This document shows positions 1-7,308 of a DNA stretch of 20,561 nucleotides, one piece after another; within the stretch, counting starts at the first letter, position 1, and each line of letters begins with the position of its first letter. This stretch comes from a virus. The DNA lies in the IMG/VR virus record IMGVR_UViG_3300005062_000047, positions 1 to 20,561 of that record; one strand, written 5' to 3'. A program made the translations under genes and the position numbers. The notes beneath the pieces are model-generated. The model saw only the letters and a program-made list of their open reading frames with translations. It was not told where the DNA came from and did no database searches.

Positions 1-64
1 ACTGTAGAGTAGGAAAGAACCGCCTTACCGTCTTTCGATGGCAGGTTTGTCCAGTCCTCTCTCC

Positions 65-98
65 GAACCGTGCTTACCCCTCTCGAAGTACACGGCTC
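65..98 (-). ncRNA. Group II intron domain V (catalytic hairpin)
   Basis: This is a 34-nt hairpin with arms GAGCCGTG and CACGGTTC and the catalytic AGC triad near its 5' base, the canonical domain V form. It lies 29 nt behind the maturase stop. Domain VI follows in about 4-64 and should hold the branch-point adenosine, although I did not fix which A bulges. Confidence 0.9.
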
Positions 99-127
99 TC
101 CATTGTTCTTCAATTTTAGAAAACTCA

Positions 128-1918
128 TCATTTTGGGTGGTGAATATTTTGGTGGCACTGATGGCAAACAACAAGCGTTTTTCTTTTCTTTGAAATCATT
201 GCACGTTCCCAAAGTTCCTTACCTTTAAGGTCTTTTACTTTGTGAATATGGTGAATTTCATATTTTCCTGCGCCTGTTTTACCGCACAACTCACATATAT
301 CCGCATTTAATCGTTTATCAAAAGTGTTTCTGTTATAACCAATTGTAACTGCCGCTTTTGTTACGGTATCAGTTGCGTTTGCACTCTTGCAATTGGTGTA
401 TTTTGCGAAATACATAAGTTTCTTACCTGCTTTTGTTTCATAAGGAATAGCCCACGAACCTTTTCCGTCCTTAAATTTTTCCTTAATCTTCGTAATACGG
501 GTTTTGTGCTTTGTTGCCAGCGTTTTCAGACAACTATATTCCATTAAGTAGTTAAAGTAATTTAAGTCGCTAAAGTTACTTGCTAGGGAATAATAGTTGC
601 ATATACCACGTAGTTCGGCATTAAAAATGGTGATGATTTCCAAGTCTGTGGAGTTCCTTAGCGGCACTCTGCTAATCGGAAACATCTCATCGCATTTCTT
701 TTGCCTAACAATGCCTTTTGAAAACAGAAACTTGCTGATTTTATCCTTTGGTATGAGCAATTCCACTTTGTTGTTAAGTGTTCTTTGTGTGGGTCGCCCT
801 TTTCCATGGGGTTTAATCGAACTATTCCTGCGAATACTAACATCATAGCCGAGGAAACGTGCTTTTTCTGAACTGTGTGTAATAAGAGTCTTTTCATCAC
901 TGAGTTCCATTTTCAGCGTTCCACTGATAAACTCAGCCAGTTTTCTCTTGATTTCCACACAATCCTCACGGTTTCCCTTAACGGCGATTAGAAAATCGTC
1001 TGCATAACGAATATATTTGATTTTCTTATCGTCCTGCGGAGTATATGGGGTTTTCATCATTTCTGCTCTCACTTGTTTATATTGTTTGAGCAAGTTCTGC
1101 TTTTCTTCCCCGTCCGCACAATCAATCAGCTTTTTCAGTTTGACCCTCTGTGTGAACAAACGGTTATACTCCTTTGTCCTTACAGTTTCATTAGGCTTGT
1201 CAAATTCTGATTTCAGCGTCATCACAAACTTGTCCAGTTCGTGCAAGTAGATGTTGGCGAGCAATGGCGAAATAATTCCGCCCTGTGGTGTACCACTGTA
1301 AGTGTTGTTATACTGCCAATTTTCTACAAAGCCCGCTTTCAAAAATCTGTAAATTAACTTAATCAATCTTGCGTCTTTAATTTTCTGGTTGATAAACCCT
1401 ACCAATACGGCATGGTCGATATTATCAAAACAACCTTTAATATCTCCCTCAACAAACCACTTAGCCCCTGTAAACTCCTTTTTGAGAGTTGAGAGCGCCG
1501 TGTGGCAACTTCTTTTCGGGCGAAATCCATGAGAGCAATTTAGAAATACTGGTTCATACACTGCTTCCATGACCATTCTCAAAACTTCTTGGACGAGTTT
1601 GTCCGTGAAAGTTGGTATCCCGAGTGGTCGCATTTTGCCGTTTGCTTTTTTGATATAGGTTCGTCTTGCGGGCTTCGGCTTATAGGTTTCATCAGCAAGG
1701 GAAGCGATAATTTTATCTATCTTTTCCTTGCTGAACCCGTCTGCGGTGTCATTGTCAACGCCATTTGTTGCCGCTCCACTGTTGGCATACAAATTCGTAT
1801 ACGCCTCAAACCAAATGTCTTGACGCAAGAGGTAGCGATAAAGCCTTGTAAAGACTTCTTCGCTGTTTTTCGATGAATTTTCCTTAATTCTTGCTAAAAT
1901 TTCCATTGTTGGTTTCAT
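128..1918 (-). CDS. ltrA: Group II intron-encoded protein: reverse transcriptase/maturase/HNH endonuclease
   Basis: This multifunctional protein (596 aa; lactococcal LtrA has 599) helps its intron fold and splice and drives retrohoming. The reverse transcriptase domain covers about residues 60-370, with SHGFRPKRSCHTAL near 129-142, GDIKGCFDNIDH near 158-169, TPQGGIISPLLANIYL near 210-225 and the catalytic YADD at 305-308. A maturase (X) domain follows, with the family signature DLEIITIFNAELRGICNYY. The C-terminal DNA-binding/HNH region has zinc-site pairs CELC (542-545) and CHQC (585-588) around HH at 556-557. I chose the ATG at 1918 (MKPTMEIL) because it matches the LtrA start and has GGAGG 9 nt upstream; a longer in-frame extension to 2041 runs back into intron RNA. 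All catalytic motifs are intact, so the intron may be active. Confidence 0.96.
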   Translation of the reverse strand: MKPTMEILARIKENSSKNSEEVFTRLYRYLLRQDIWFEAYTNLYANSGAATNGVDNDTADGFSKEKIDKIIASLADETYKPKPARRTYIKKANGKMRPLGIPTFTDKLVQEVLRMVMEAVYEPVFLNCSHGFRPKRSCHTALSTLKKEFTGAKWFVEGDIKGCFDNIDHAVLVGFINQKIKDARLIKLIYRFLKAGFVENWQYNNTYSGTPQGGIISPLLANIYLHELDKFVMTLKSEFDKPNETVRTKEYNRLFTQRVKLKKLIDCADGEEKQNLLKQYKQVRAEMMKTPYTPQDDKKIKYIRYADDFLIAVKGNREDCVEIKRKLAEFISGTLKMELSDEKTLITHSSEKARFLGYDVSIRRNSSIKPHGKGRPTQRTLNNKVELLIPKDKISKFLFSKGIVRQKKCDEMFPISRVPLRNSTDLEIITIFNAELRGICNYYSLASNFSDLNYFNYLMEYSCLKTLATKHKTRITKIKEKFKDGKGSWAIPYETKAGKKLMYFAKYTNCKSANATDTVTKAAVTIGYNRNTFDKRLNADICELCGKTGAGKYEIHHIHKVKDLKGKELWERAMISKKRKTLVVCHQCHQNIHHPK

Positions 1919-2477
1919 TTTGAGGTTTTCCTCCCTAATCAATTTTGATTTTAGTACAGAACAACTGCGTCCCTTCGCCCTTATGACGGTGTTACCGTCC
2001 CTGACTACTACGAACGCTCCGTAACCTTGCGGAATATTCAAACCCTTAAAGGTTATAGCCTTACGGCATTTCCGTTTAGGTTATCCCCAGTTAGCATGAT
2101 GTGTTGGAAATTGTGGATTCTCGGTTTTGCTTTCGTTTCGTTAAAACAGGTTCTCCTGCTCGTTGCGCAAATTATTGATAACAATAAGGGTCAGGATACT
2201 CCCCTTATTTGTCTTTGCGCCATAGGTTTCAGGCACTTTCCTATGTCCAATCGGAACGGAAACTTGAAACTCACATTCGGTAAATATAACCTAAACCTTA
2301 TATCCACTTTACCTCGCAGTTCAGTCGTGTTATATTGCCTTAAACAACTTACTGCTTTCCTGCCATGCTCTGTTCCCGTGTCAGCTTTCGCCTTTCGGTT
2401 AGGCAGGTGGTTTACCGCGTTATCTTACGGTGTAGTTCCCACACTACAAAACAACATCATGCCCTATCTGGGCGCAC

Positions 2478-2498
2478 GTCCAATCCGATTGTTGCCAT
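2478..2498 (-). CDS. 5' exon of the major tail protein gene (first 7 codons), interrupted by the intron
   Basis: GGAGG lies 8 nt before an ATG at 2498, followed by codons for M-A-T-I-G-L-D; the intron then begins. After splicing the next bases would be AGT (positions 3-1), adding serine in frame. MATIGLDS is a typical start of phi13-type siphophage major tail proteins, which form the tail tube. The position directly after the tail-terminator candidate fits the usual order. The rest of the gene lies outside the window, so the product call rests on seven codons plus context. Confidence 0.72.
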
Positions 2499-2536
2499 GT
2501 TCTATTCCTCCTTCAAAATCGCTGAATTTGTTTCAG

Positions 2537-2884
2537 CTAAAAATTCAATTCGTATTCTTTCGCCACATCGATGGCGAAGTGGTGAAAACCAGTATCTTCT
2601 TCATATCCTAGATACCTTCTGTCTGTTATGATAAAGCCTGCTCTAATAAGAACACTAACGACTTCATTCTTTCTTGCCTGGTAGTTACCTTTTGAAAATA
2701 TGGAGAGGCGAACTTCCTGCAGTTCTGCACTTGGCAGATCATCAGCATAATGGTCAAAGATATCACTCATAGGGGTAAGGACCAGATATTCATCCGGTGC
2801 CTTTTTACTAAACACGCCCGTTTCAATAGGAATCCCCAAAGGCTCAAGGACCTCGCCTATATCCTTCAAAATACTGTTATACAT
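2537..2884 (-). CDS. Putative tail terminator / tail completion protein
   Basis: This is a 115-aa acidic protein starting MYNSILKDIGEVLEPLGIP, with no signal peptide or membrane segment. I do not recognise a specific motif. In HK97-like siphophages the gene between the gp10-like protein and the major tail protein usually encodes the tail terminator that caps the tail tube and joins it to the head. Both size (110-130 aa) and place fit. GGAGG lies 9 nt before the ATG. The gene follows the gp10-like gene by 20 nt and ends 38 nt before the major tail start, as in one operon. The function comes from gene order rather than from motifs. Confidence 0.6.
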   Translation of the reverse strand: MYNSILKDIGEVLEPLGIPIETGVFSKKAPDEYLVLTPMSDIFDHYADDLPSAELQEVRLSIFSKGNYQARKNEVVSVLIRAGFIITDRRYLGYEEDTGFHHFAIDVAKEYELNF

Positions 2885-2904
2885 TGCACTCGCCCTCCTT
2901 ATCT

Positions 2905-3336
2905 TTAGATTTTGCTGATCTCTTCATCCAGTTTTCTTTTCATCGCTTCAATGCAGGCATTTCGACTGGCTGATTTTGCCGGTTTCAAGAAAGGCTTGGC
3001 GAGCTGACCAGACTTTCCATACTCTAAGATGTTGGCGATCTTAGCATTTGACTCTCCGTCTTTTCTCGGTTCATCAAAGCCCACCTTCACATTGTAATTC
3101 CCATCTCGATCCACACCAGCAGGGGTTACACCGAGAGCATCAATCAGCTCTCCTGTGGACCTTGAGGTCAGCTTTGTGTCACTTCCAACGGTTGCCTGTA
3201 GATTCGCTTTCACTTTGGCTTTCACCACTTCGCCACCAGCTTCTAGGACCTTTGGAATGATTTCATCGGTCTTTTCTGCCAAGGTGGATACTTTTAAAAG
3301 AAAATCCTCTGGCATTTTAAATGAACAGCGTCCCAT
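2905..3336 (-). CDS. HK97 gp10-like neck/tail-assembly protein, with a start supplied by the RIT element
   Basis: This 143-aa protein belongs to the HK97-gp10 family, found at the head-tail junction in siphophages. The family features seen are a central variable region followed by ILEYGKSGQLAKPFLKPA (near residues 105-122) and a basic-acidic C-terminal helix. The gene is unusual at its 5' end: ribosome binding site AAGGAGG, ATG and the codons for G-R-C-S-F-K all lie inside the left terminal repeat of the RIT element (3317-3355). The native start (MARSSFK) is now separated by the element at 6850. From codon 8 on (MPEDFLLKV) the sequence is that of the phage gene. The spacing from GGAGG to ATG is rather long (12 nt). 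The reading frame is fully open, so the protein is probably still made. Confidence 0.9.
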   Translation of the reverse strand: MGRCSFKMPEDFLLKVSTLAEKTDEIIPKVLEAGGEVVKAKVKANLQATVGSDTKLTSRSTGELIDALGVTPAGVDRDGNYNVKVGFDEPRKDGESNAKIANILEYGKSGQLAKPFLKPAKSASRNACIEAMKRKLDEEISKI

Positions 3337-3355
3337 AATGTAAAGTCACCTCCTT
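3317..3355 (+). repeat. RIT element left terminal inverted repeat (39 bp, exact)
   Basis: These 39 bases recur exactly, inverted, at 6764-6802. On the minus strand the repeat reads AAGGAGGTGA, then nine bases, then ATGGGACGCTGTTCATTTAA, so it holds a ribosome binding site, a start codon and six following codons. At this end the codons run in frame into the gp10-like gene. Confidence 0.95.
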
Positions 3356-3362
3356 CAATGAA

Positions 3363-3395
3363 GAAAGAGCCTGAATATTTCATTCAAACTCTTTC
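3363..3395 (-). other. Hairpin between ritC and the rebuilt gp10-like start
   Basis: GAAAGAG at 3363-3369 pairs with CTCTTTC at 3389-3395. Inside is a second 5-bp stem (TGAAT/ATTCA) separated by a 2x2 internal loop. No clear U-run follows in the direction of transcription, so it is not a convincing terminator; readthrough from the rit operon into the gp10-like gene seems possible. It could instead be part of the recombinase binding region of the element end. Confidence 0.45.
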
Positions 3396-3409
3396 CATAA
3401 TATTTGAAC

Positions 3410-4429
3410 TTACTCCTTGCCACAAAGACCGATTAGCATCTGCATCAAAGATTTATCTTCAGTCCATTGTGGAAGGTCGGCGTCAATACGTATTTGTGCG
3501 GATTCAATAGATTTTCGCCGCATCTCAGTATCAGCTTTTGCGTAAACTTCGGTTGTTTCAACGTGCACATGCCCTAAAAAATCTCGAATGTAAATCATAT
3601 TAACCCCAGCTTGGAGTAAATGCATTGCTTTTGAATGTCGCAAGACGTGTGGTGAAATATTTTTAGGCAGTTCAGGATTAAAAATTCTGGCCGCATCACA
3701 GTATTTTTTAAGAATATACGCTACTCCTGCTCTACTAAGCTTATGACGTTGATGGTTTTGGAAAAGTGGATAATCACCTCTACCATTAGCTGTTAACCCT
3801 TGTTCAGTAATATATTCTTTAAGTAGCAATGCTGTACTTTCCATAATCGGAACAGCACGGGTTTTTTGACCTTTACCAGTTAATTTTACGGTGTATGGTT
3901 TTTGTATTCGCAAATCGTTGACTTGTATATCGCAGATTTCTTGAACACGTGCTCCCGAATCGTACATCAAACTCAAAAGTGCTCTGTCACGCCTTCCATA
4001 AGCATCTCTTGAATTTGTCTGAGTAATAATTGCATTAACCAACTTTGGTGACAAGTGCGCTAATAATGGAGCGGGTTTCTTTTTGAAGCGTAATCCGAGA
4101 ATTTTTTGATACTCAAAAATATACTCAGGTTTTTGCAAACTGGCATACCTTGCAAATGCTCTTATCGCAGAGAGTCTAATGTTTCGAGTAGAAACACTAC
4201 ATCCTCGATCATGCTCCAGCCAAGTAAGAAACTCTGAGATGAAATCAGCAGTGAAGTCATTTAGTGTGATTTTTTCAGGATTTAAGTTATGGTGCTCTGC
4301 TGAAAAAGACAGTACCAGTTTAAAAGTGTCACGGTATGACATTATCGTATTTTGGGAAAGTCCTGCTTCCCCGGGAAGGTACATTGTTAGGTATACTGAC
4401 AAACATTCCGCAAAATCGGTAGTTTTCAT
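3410..4429 (-). CDS. ritC: Tyrosine recombinase, third of the RIT trio
   Basis: This is a 339-aa site-specific recombinase (XerC/D type). The N-terminal SAM-like core-binding domain covers about residues 5-105. The catalytic domain has Arg161 (SGARVQEI), Lys186 (GKGQKT), the HVLRH box with His261 and Arg264, His287 (LGHVHVETTEVY) and the nucleophile Tyr296, so the whole active site is present. Its ATG overlaps the ritB stop as ATGA, meaning translational coupling. It is the last gene of the trio; the left end of the element begins 54 bp after its stop. Confidence 0.93.
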   Translation of the reverse strand: MKTTDFAECLSVYLTMYLPGEAGLSQNTIMSYRDTFKLVLSFSAEHHNLNPEKITLNDFTADFISEFLTWLEHDRGCSVSTRNIRLSAIRAFARYASLQKPEYIFEYQKILGLRFKKKPAPLLAHLSPKLVNAIITQTNSRDAYGRRDRALLSLMYDSGARVQEICDIQVNDLRIQKPYTVKLTGKGQKTRAVPIMESTALLLKEYITEQGLTANGRGDYPLFQNHQRHKLSRAGVAYILKKYCDAARIFNPELPKNISPHVLRHSKAMHLLQAGVNMIYIRDFLGHVHVETTEVYAKADTEMRRKSIESAQIRIDADLPQWTEDKSLMQMLIGLCGKE

Positions 4430-5429
4430 TTAATAATGACCTCCATTCCAGGAATGATGTATCCGTATTTTTCTTGCATCAGTGCAGAAATTTCAGGATA
4501 AACTTCTGCGGTCATCCGTAAATATTGTTCAGTAGCACTTATGTTTTCATGCCCGAGATACTCCCTAAGATATGGCAGTGCTGTTGTGATGTCATCGCCA
4601 TTTGCAGTCCATTTTTGTAAGCAATGAACTGCGAAGGTGTGGCGAAAGTCATGAATTCTAGGCCCTTTACCTCGACCACCATGATGGATTTGAGCTTGTA
4701 ATAGCAATTTGCGAAAAGTAGAGTAAACCGAACGATTTCCATAATAGCCTCCATCGCGTGAAGGCAAGAACCAATCATCAGTGTCACCAATCAGTCTCGT
4801 TTTAGCATACTTTGCACAAGCTGTTGTTAACTCTTCACAGACATCGGGACATAGCGACTTTTCCCAAATTTGCTGTCATGGATAGTAAGTATACCTGATT
4901 TTAAATCAATATCCTTCCCTCGAAGATGAGTAGCTTCTGATAGACGTAGACCGCAACAATACAAAAGTCGGAATAAAACAGGCATAACTAAATGCCTACG
5001 AGGAGCACTTGTGTTTTCGAATGGCTGCATAGAATCAACAGCATTAAAAAATCGATTAATTTCTTCATGTGTAAAGATATATGGTACAAAGCTCTTATGC
5101 AGTTTTCCAAGTTCAGAGCTTGAAGGGATATATGCGGCATACCCCATACGAGTCATGTATTCTGCAAACTGACGTATAATCGAAAATCGGTGGTAGCGAG
5201 TACGATCTGATTCCATCGGTCTTGGAGAAATCCACGCTTTTACAACTTCCTCTGTAAGTGTTTCTGAGGGGATATTGTAGTTTTCTGAGAACCGACTAAA
5301 TTCGCTGAGCCTTTCATCTTCAGATCTGTACTCATATCCAACTGCACGTTTTTCAATGATGAATGCTTTGCATATTTGGGCAAGCACACCGCTGTATGTG
5401 CATTCCAGTGGTTTATGAGAATTATTCAA
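4426..5429 (-). pseudogene. ritB: Tyrosine recombinase, middle gene of the RIT trio, frameshifted
   Basis: The region codes for one recombinase in two frames. The first part (5429 to 4827, 200 aa, TTG start with GGAGG 9 nt upstream, overlapping the ritA stop by 8 nt) has the core-binding domain, Arg162 (CCGLRLSEATHL) and the lysine of SKFGKSRYVPM. The second part (ending at 4426) carries IHDFRHTF, YLGHENISATEQYL and thus HxxR, His and the nucleophile Tyr. The frame breaks around 4836-4839, where the minus strand reads TCTGTGAAGAG; removing one TG gives TCT-GAA-GAG and an open frame through the junction. The whole span is 1004 nt, which is 334 codons plus two bases. This looks like a recent TG duplication. 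Neither fragment has a full active site. A sequencing error is the main alternative. Confidence 0.88.
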
Positions 5430-6660
5430 ATTTCATCACCTCCGGTAACGAAAGTGTACATTTTCGCAAGCCTTCAACATCAATTTTTAGATAAGGTGTT
5501 GTGGAAGAATAGCTTATATGTCCCATAATATCTGAAACTTCAGGAAGCGGTGTTCCTTGCTCCAATAGCCTTCGAGCAAATCCGTGTCGTAGCGAATGAA
5601 CTCCCTTTGTAGTACCAGAGGGCTTCGTTATTCCGCACAAGCGAGTATACTTCGTTAATATGGAACTTACTGACGTGGGTTCCAACTTCCTATATGGAGC
5701 ATTTGAGGTTAGAAATACGGAATCACTTTCAACAGTGGGGCGAGCATATCTTAAATAATCAATAATAGCCCAACCCACATCTTCACAAAGAGGGTGAATT
5801 AATCTTTTTCCCGTTTTGTGTTGCACTAGGTCTATCTCATTGCGATCCCATTTTAGTGATTCTAGCTTTAATCCAGCAATATCTGACCTCCTAAGTCCCA
5901 GCTGTACCACCAAAAGGATCACTGCATAATCGCGTTTACCAACGGGGTTTGTTCGATCAATACTTTTCATCAAGAGTTCGACTTCACTTTTTTCCCAAAG
6001 TGCGGGAATAGTTTGATTTTGTTTCACACTCACTTTGGGAACGCTTGAAGACCAGTCTTTAGCGCAGTAACTGTTACGAAAAAGAAAACGGAAATAATTT
6101 TTTAATGTGGAAAGCATATGTTGAACTGATGTTGTCGCACAACCTTGTAAGGAAAGTGTATAGTCAGAAATTATTATCGCTGATAGATCCGATACACCAC
6201 TGAGACCGCGAAACCCCATAAAATCATAAAATCTTTTGATATTGCGCTTCCGCAATGCTCTAGTGGACTCACGGTGATCAGCAGTTTGAACACCATTCAA
6301 GTAGGCATTGACAATTAGTCTATCCTGAAGATACCAGTCAGATTCTTTTTGTGATGACCATTGCCTACGAAAAGCACCAAACAATTGCATTTCACCTAAT
6401 CTTCGAACGCAGCGAACGGCTTCAAGTACTCTATCCGGCGTTCTTACCGGATAATGTGCTGGGTAGTTGAATTTTTCTGAAAGATACCGCGCCCCGATTT
6501 CTTCAGAGAAAATATCTTGATTTGTGGTTTCAAGAACGTATTCTAAAAACCATCGACAGTCTTTCTTAACATGCCTTATCAATGACTTGCTGTAGCCGAG
6601 TCGTTCCATTTCTACAATAAAGGCATCGATAAGTGCAGTTAGAGTTAATTTTCTTTCCAT
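5422..6660 (-). CDS. ritA: Tyrosine recombinase, first of the RIT trio
   Basis: This is a 412-aa recombinase with a long N-terminal region (about residues 1-215, including a core-binding domain near 110-200) and a C-terminal catalytic domain. Active-site residues are Arg257 (LGLRRSDI), Lys282 (QHKTGK), His355 and Arg358 (HSLRHGF), His381 (MGHISYSS) and Tyr390 (TPYLKID). GGGGG lies 7 nt before the ATG. Its stop overlaps the ritB TTG start. A TATAAT box in 6708-6713 (minus strand) may belong to its promoter, but I see no good -35. In RIT elements the three proteins are thought to act together; the separate role of each is not known from this sequence. Confidence 0.93.
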   Translation of the reverse strand: MERKLTLTALIDAFIVEMERLGYSKSLIRHVKKDCRWFLEYVLETTNQDIFSEEIGARYLSEKFNYPAHYPVRTPDRVLEAVRCVRRLGEMQLFGAFRRQWSSQKESDWYLQDRLIVNAYLNGVQTADHRESTRALRKRNIKRFYDFMGFRGLSGVSDLSAIIISDYTLSLQGCATTSVQHMLSTLKNYFRFLFRNSYCAKDWSSSVPKVSVKQNQTIPALWEKSEVELLMKSIDRTNPVGKRDYAVILLVVQLGLRRSDIAGLKLESLKWDRNEIDLVQHKTGKRLIHPLCEDVGWAIIDYLRYARPTVESDSVFLTSNAPYRKLEPTSVSSILTKYTRLCGITKPSGTTKGVHSLRHGFARRLLEQGTPLPEVSDIMGHISYSSTTPYLKIDVEGLRKCTLSLPEVMKFE

Positions 6661-6763
6661 GGTTTGTCCCCCTTTAATGGATTAGAAGTCACATAGACTT
6701 ACTAATAATTATACGGGATTATGGAAAGAAATTTTTCTGTTAAGCTTGATAGATGAACATTTC

Positions 6764-6802
6764 AAGGAGGTGACTTTACATTATGGGACGCTGTTCATTT
6801 AA
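6764..6802 (-). repeat. RIT element right terminal inverted repeat (39 bp, exact)
   Basis: This is the inverted copy of 3317-3355. Here the carried ribosome binding site and ATG point rightwards on the plus strand, away from the element, and open only a short dead-end frame (MGRCSFKM then stop at 6807-6809). The repeat is therefore useful for gene repair only at the end that faces the 3' part of the split gene. Confidence 0.95.
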
Positions 6803-6850
6803 GATGTAATGAAAAGCTTTCCATAACATCTTAAAACTTGATCTTGCCAT
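6776..6850 (-). pseudogene. Stranded native 5' end of the gp10-like gene
   Basis: The native ribosome binding site AGGAGG, overlapping the TAG stop of the head-closure gene, is followed 7 nt later by ATG and M-A-R-S-S-F-K-M. After codon 8 the frame enters the RIT end and stops after 24 codons. The other part of the gene continues from 3336 with the matching M-G-R-C-S-F-K-M. The shared TTTAARATG bases mark where the phage gene was split. A useless 24-residue peptide may still be translated here. Confidence 0.88.
6801..6832. repeat. Near-palindromic recombination-site candidate at the right RIT junction
   Basis: This 32-bp near-palindrome is centred on AAGCTT, with outer arms AAGATGT and ACATCTT and few mismatches. 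Inverted arms around a short centre are the usual plan of tyrosine recombinase core sites. It spans the boundary of the 39-bp repeat and the native gp10-like sequence. The left end lacks an equivalent outside its repeat. Confidence 0.5.
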
Positions 6851-6861
6851 GAAATCACCTC

Positions 6862-7191
6862 CTAGTCCTTCGTAGCTTCTAACTTTTCTGCTGCTACATC
6901 CAAATAAAATCCCATAATAACCTCAACGCTTAAGACTTTGTACTCCCCGGTATCACAGCGGATCAGCATCCCAGGTTCAATCACCACATCAGGAATCCGT
7001 CTGAACTGAAAGGTGGCATTGGCTTTGGTGTAGGCGGCCATATTGGCCCACTTTCTTGAACCGTGCCTTTCATCCCGGTATGCACGAACACTGGCGATCA
7101 AATTTTCTCCCTTAGAAGAGAATCCTTCATCGTCTTTGACGGGAATCGTATCGATGATGTCGATCCGGGTGTTCATCTTCCCAAAGCTCAT
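6862..7191 (-). CDS. Phage head closure protein (head-tail adaptor)
   Basis: This small beta-rich protein of the SPP1 gp16/HK97 gp9-like head-closure family forms the ring that plugs the connector after DNA packaging. The family pattern is visible: an N-terminal MNTRIDIID strand, a middle with VRAYRDERHGSRKWANMAAYTKANATFQFRRI split over residues 30-62, then GMLIRCDTGEYKVLSV. I prefer the ATG at 7191 (109 aa), which has AGGTG 6 nt upstream, over the in-frame GTG at 7200. The stop overlaps the ribosome binding site of the gp10-like gene's native start. Confidence 0.85.
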   Translation of the reverse strand: MSFGKMNTRIDIIDTIPVKDDEGFSSKGENLIASVRAYRDERHGSRKWANMAAYTKANATFQFRRIPDVVIEPGMLIRCDTGEYKVLSVEVIMGFYLDVAAEKLEATKD

Positions 7192-7308
7192 ACCCTTCAC
7201 CTGCCTTTATTGCTTTCTCCTCATATCCATGACTCCGATCCTTTCGTCTGCCTTTTCTGTAGCATCTTTTCTGGCGTTTTCTTTTTTTCTTCACCCATAA
7301 CCTTTTCA

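Larger units (their letters stand above)
4..2477 (-). mobile_element. Group II intron (Ll.LtrB-like, IIA), complete, in the major tail protein gene
   Basis: The minus strand begins at 2477 with GTGCGCCCAGATAGGG, the standard group II 5' end, and finishes at 4 with CCTACTCTAC after domains V and VI, giving 2474 bp. The stretch 1919-2477 has no gene: it holds RNA domains I-III and the start of domain IV, with blocks very like the lactococcal Ll.LtrB intron (for example CTAACCGAAAGGCGAAAGCT and AACTGGGGATA). Domain IV carries the maturase gene. The intron is in sense orientation relative to the tail gene, so the host transcript can splice. The putative EBS2, CCGATT (about 2245-2250), pairs exactly with AATCGG in the 5' exon. 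The 3' boundary is set by analogy with Ll.LtrB, and only three bases of 3' exon lie in the window. Confidence 0.93.
3317..6802 (-). mobile_element. Recombinase-in-trio (RIT) element
   Basis: Three consecutive tyrosine recombinase genes of different types overlap in the order ritA-ritB-ritC, the hallmark of RIT elements, and are bounded by exact 39-bp inverted repeats. A shared CTTTCCATAAT motif lies exactly 35 bp inside each repeat (3391-3401 on the plus strand, 6728-6718 on the minus strand), so each end extends to about 85 bp of symmetric architecture. The element splits the gp10-like gene after codon 8. At the right it is followed by a further 20 bp (6807-6826), TAATGAAAAGCTTTCCATAA, absent from the left end. 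No cargo gene is present. The middle recombinase is frameshifted, so the copy is probably immobile unless helped in trans. Confidence 0.9.

Noticed and set aside
2027-2611. Plus-strand open frame of 194 codons
   Set aside because: It runs antisense through intron domain I and the start of the tail genes; the RNA structure on the other strand explains the sequence.
3363-3395. Terminator behind ritC
   Set aside because: The hairpin is good but no U-run follows, and transcription must pass to reach the rebuilt gp10-like gene.
4827-4842. Programmed frameshift in ritB
   Set aside because: No slippery heptamer or clear downstream structure was found; a tandem TG duplication explains the break more simply.
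7221-7298. Possible 25-codon minus-strand gene (MGEEKKKTPEKML...) between the connector and head closure genes
   Set aside because: The only purine-rich site is too close to the ATG and the peptide is low-complexity and lysine-rich; probably a spacer in the 108-bp gap.
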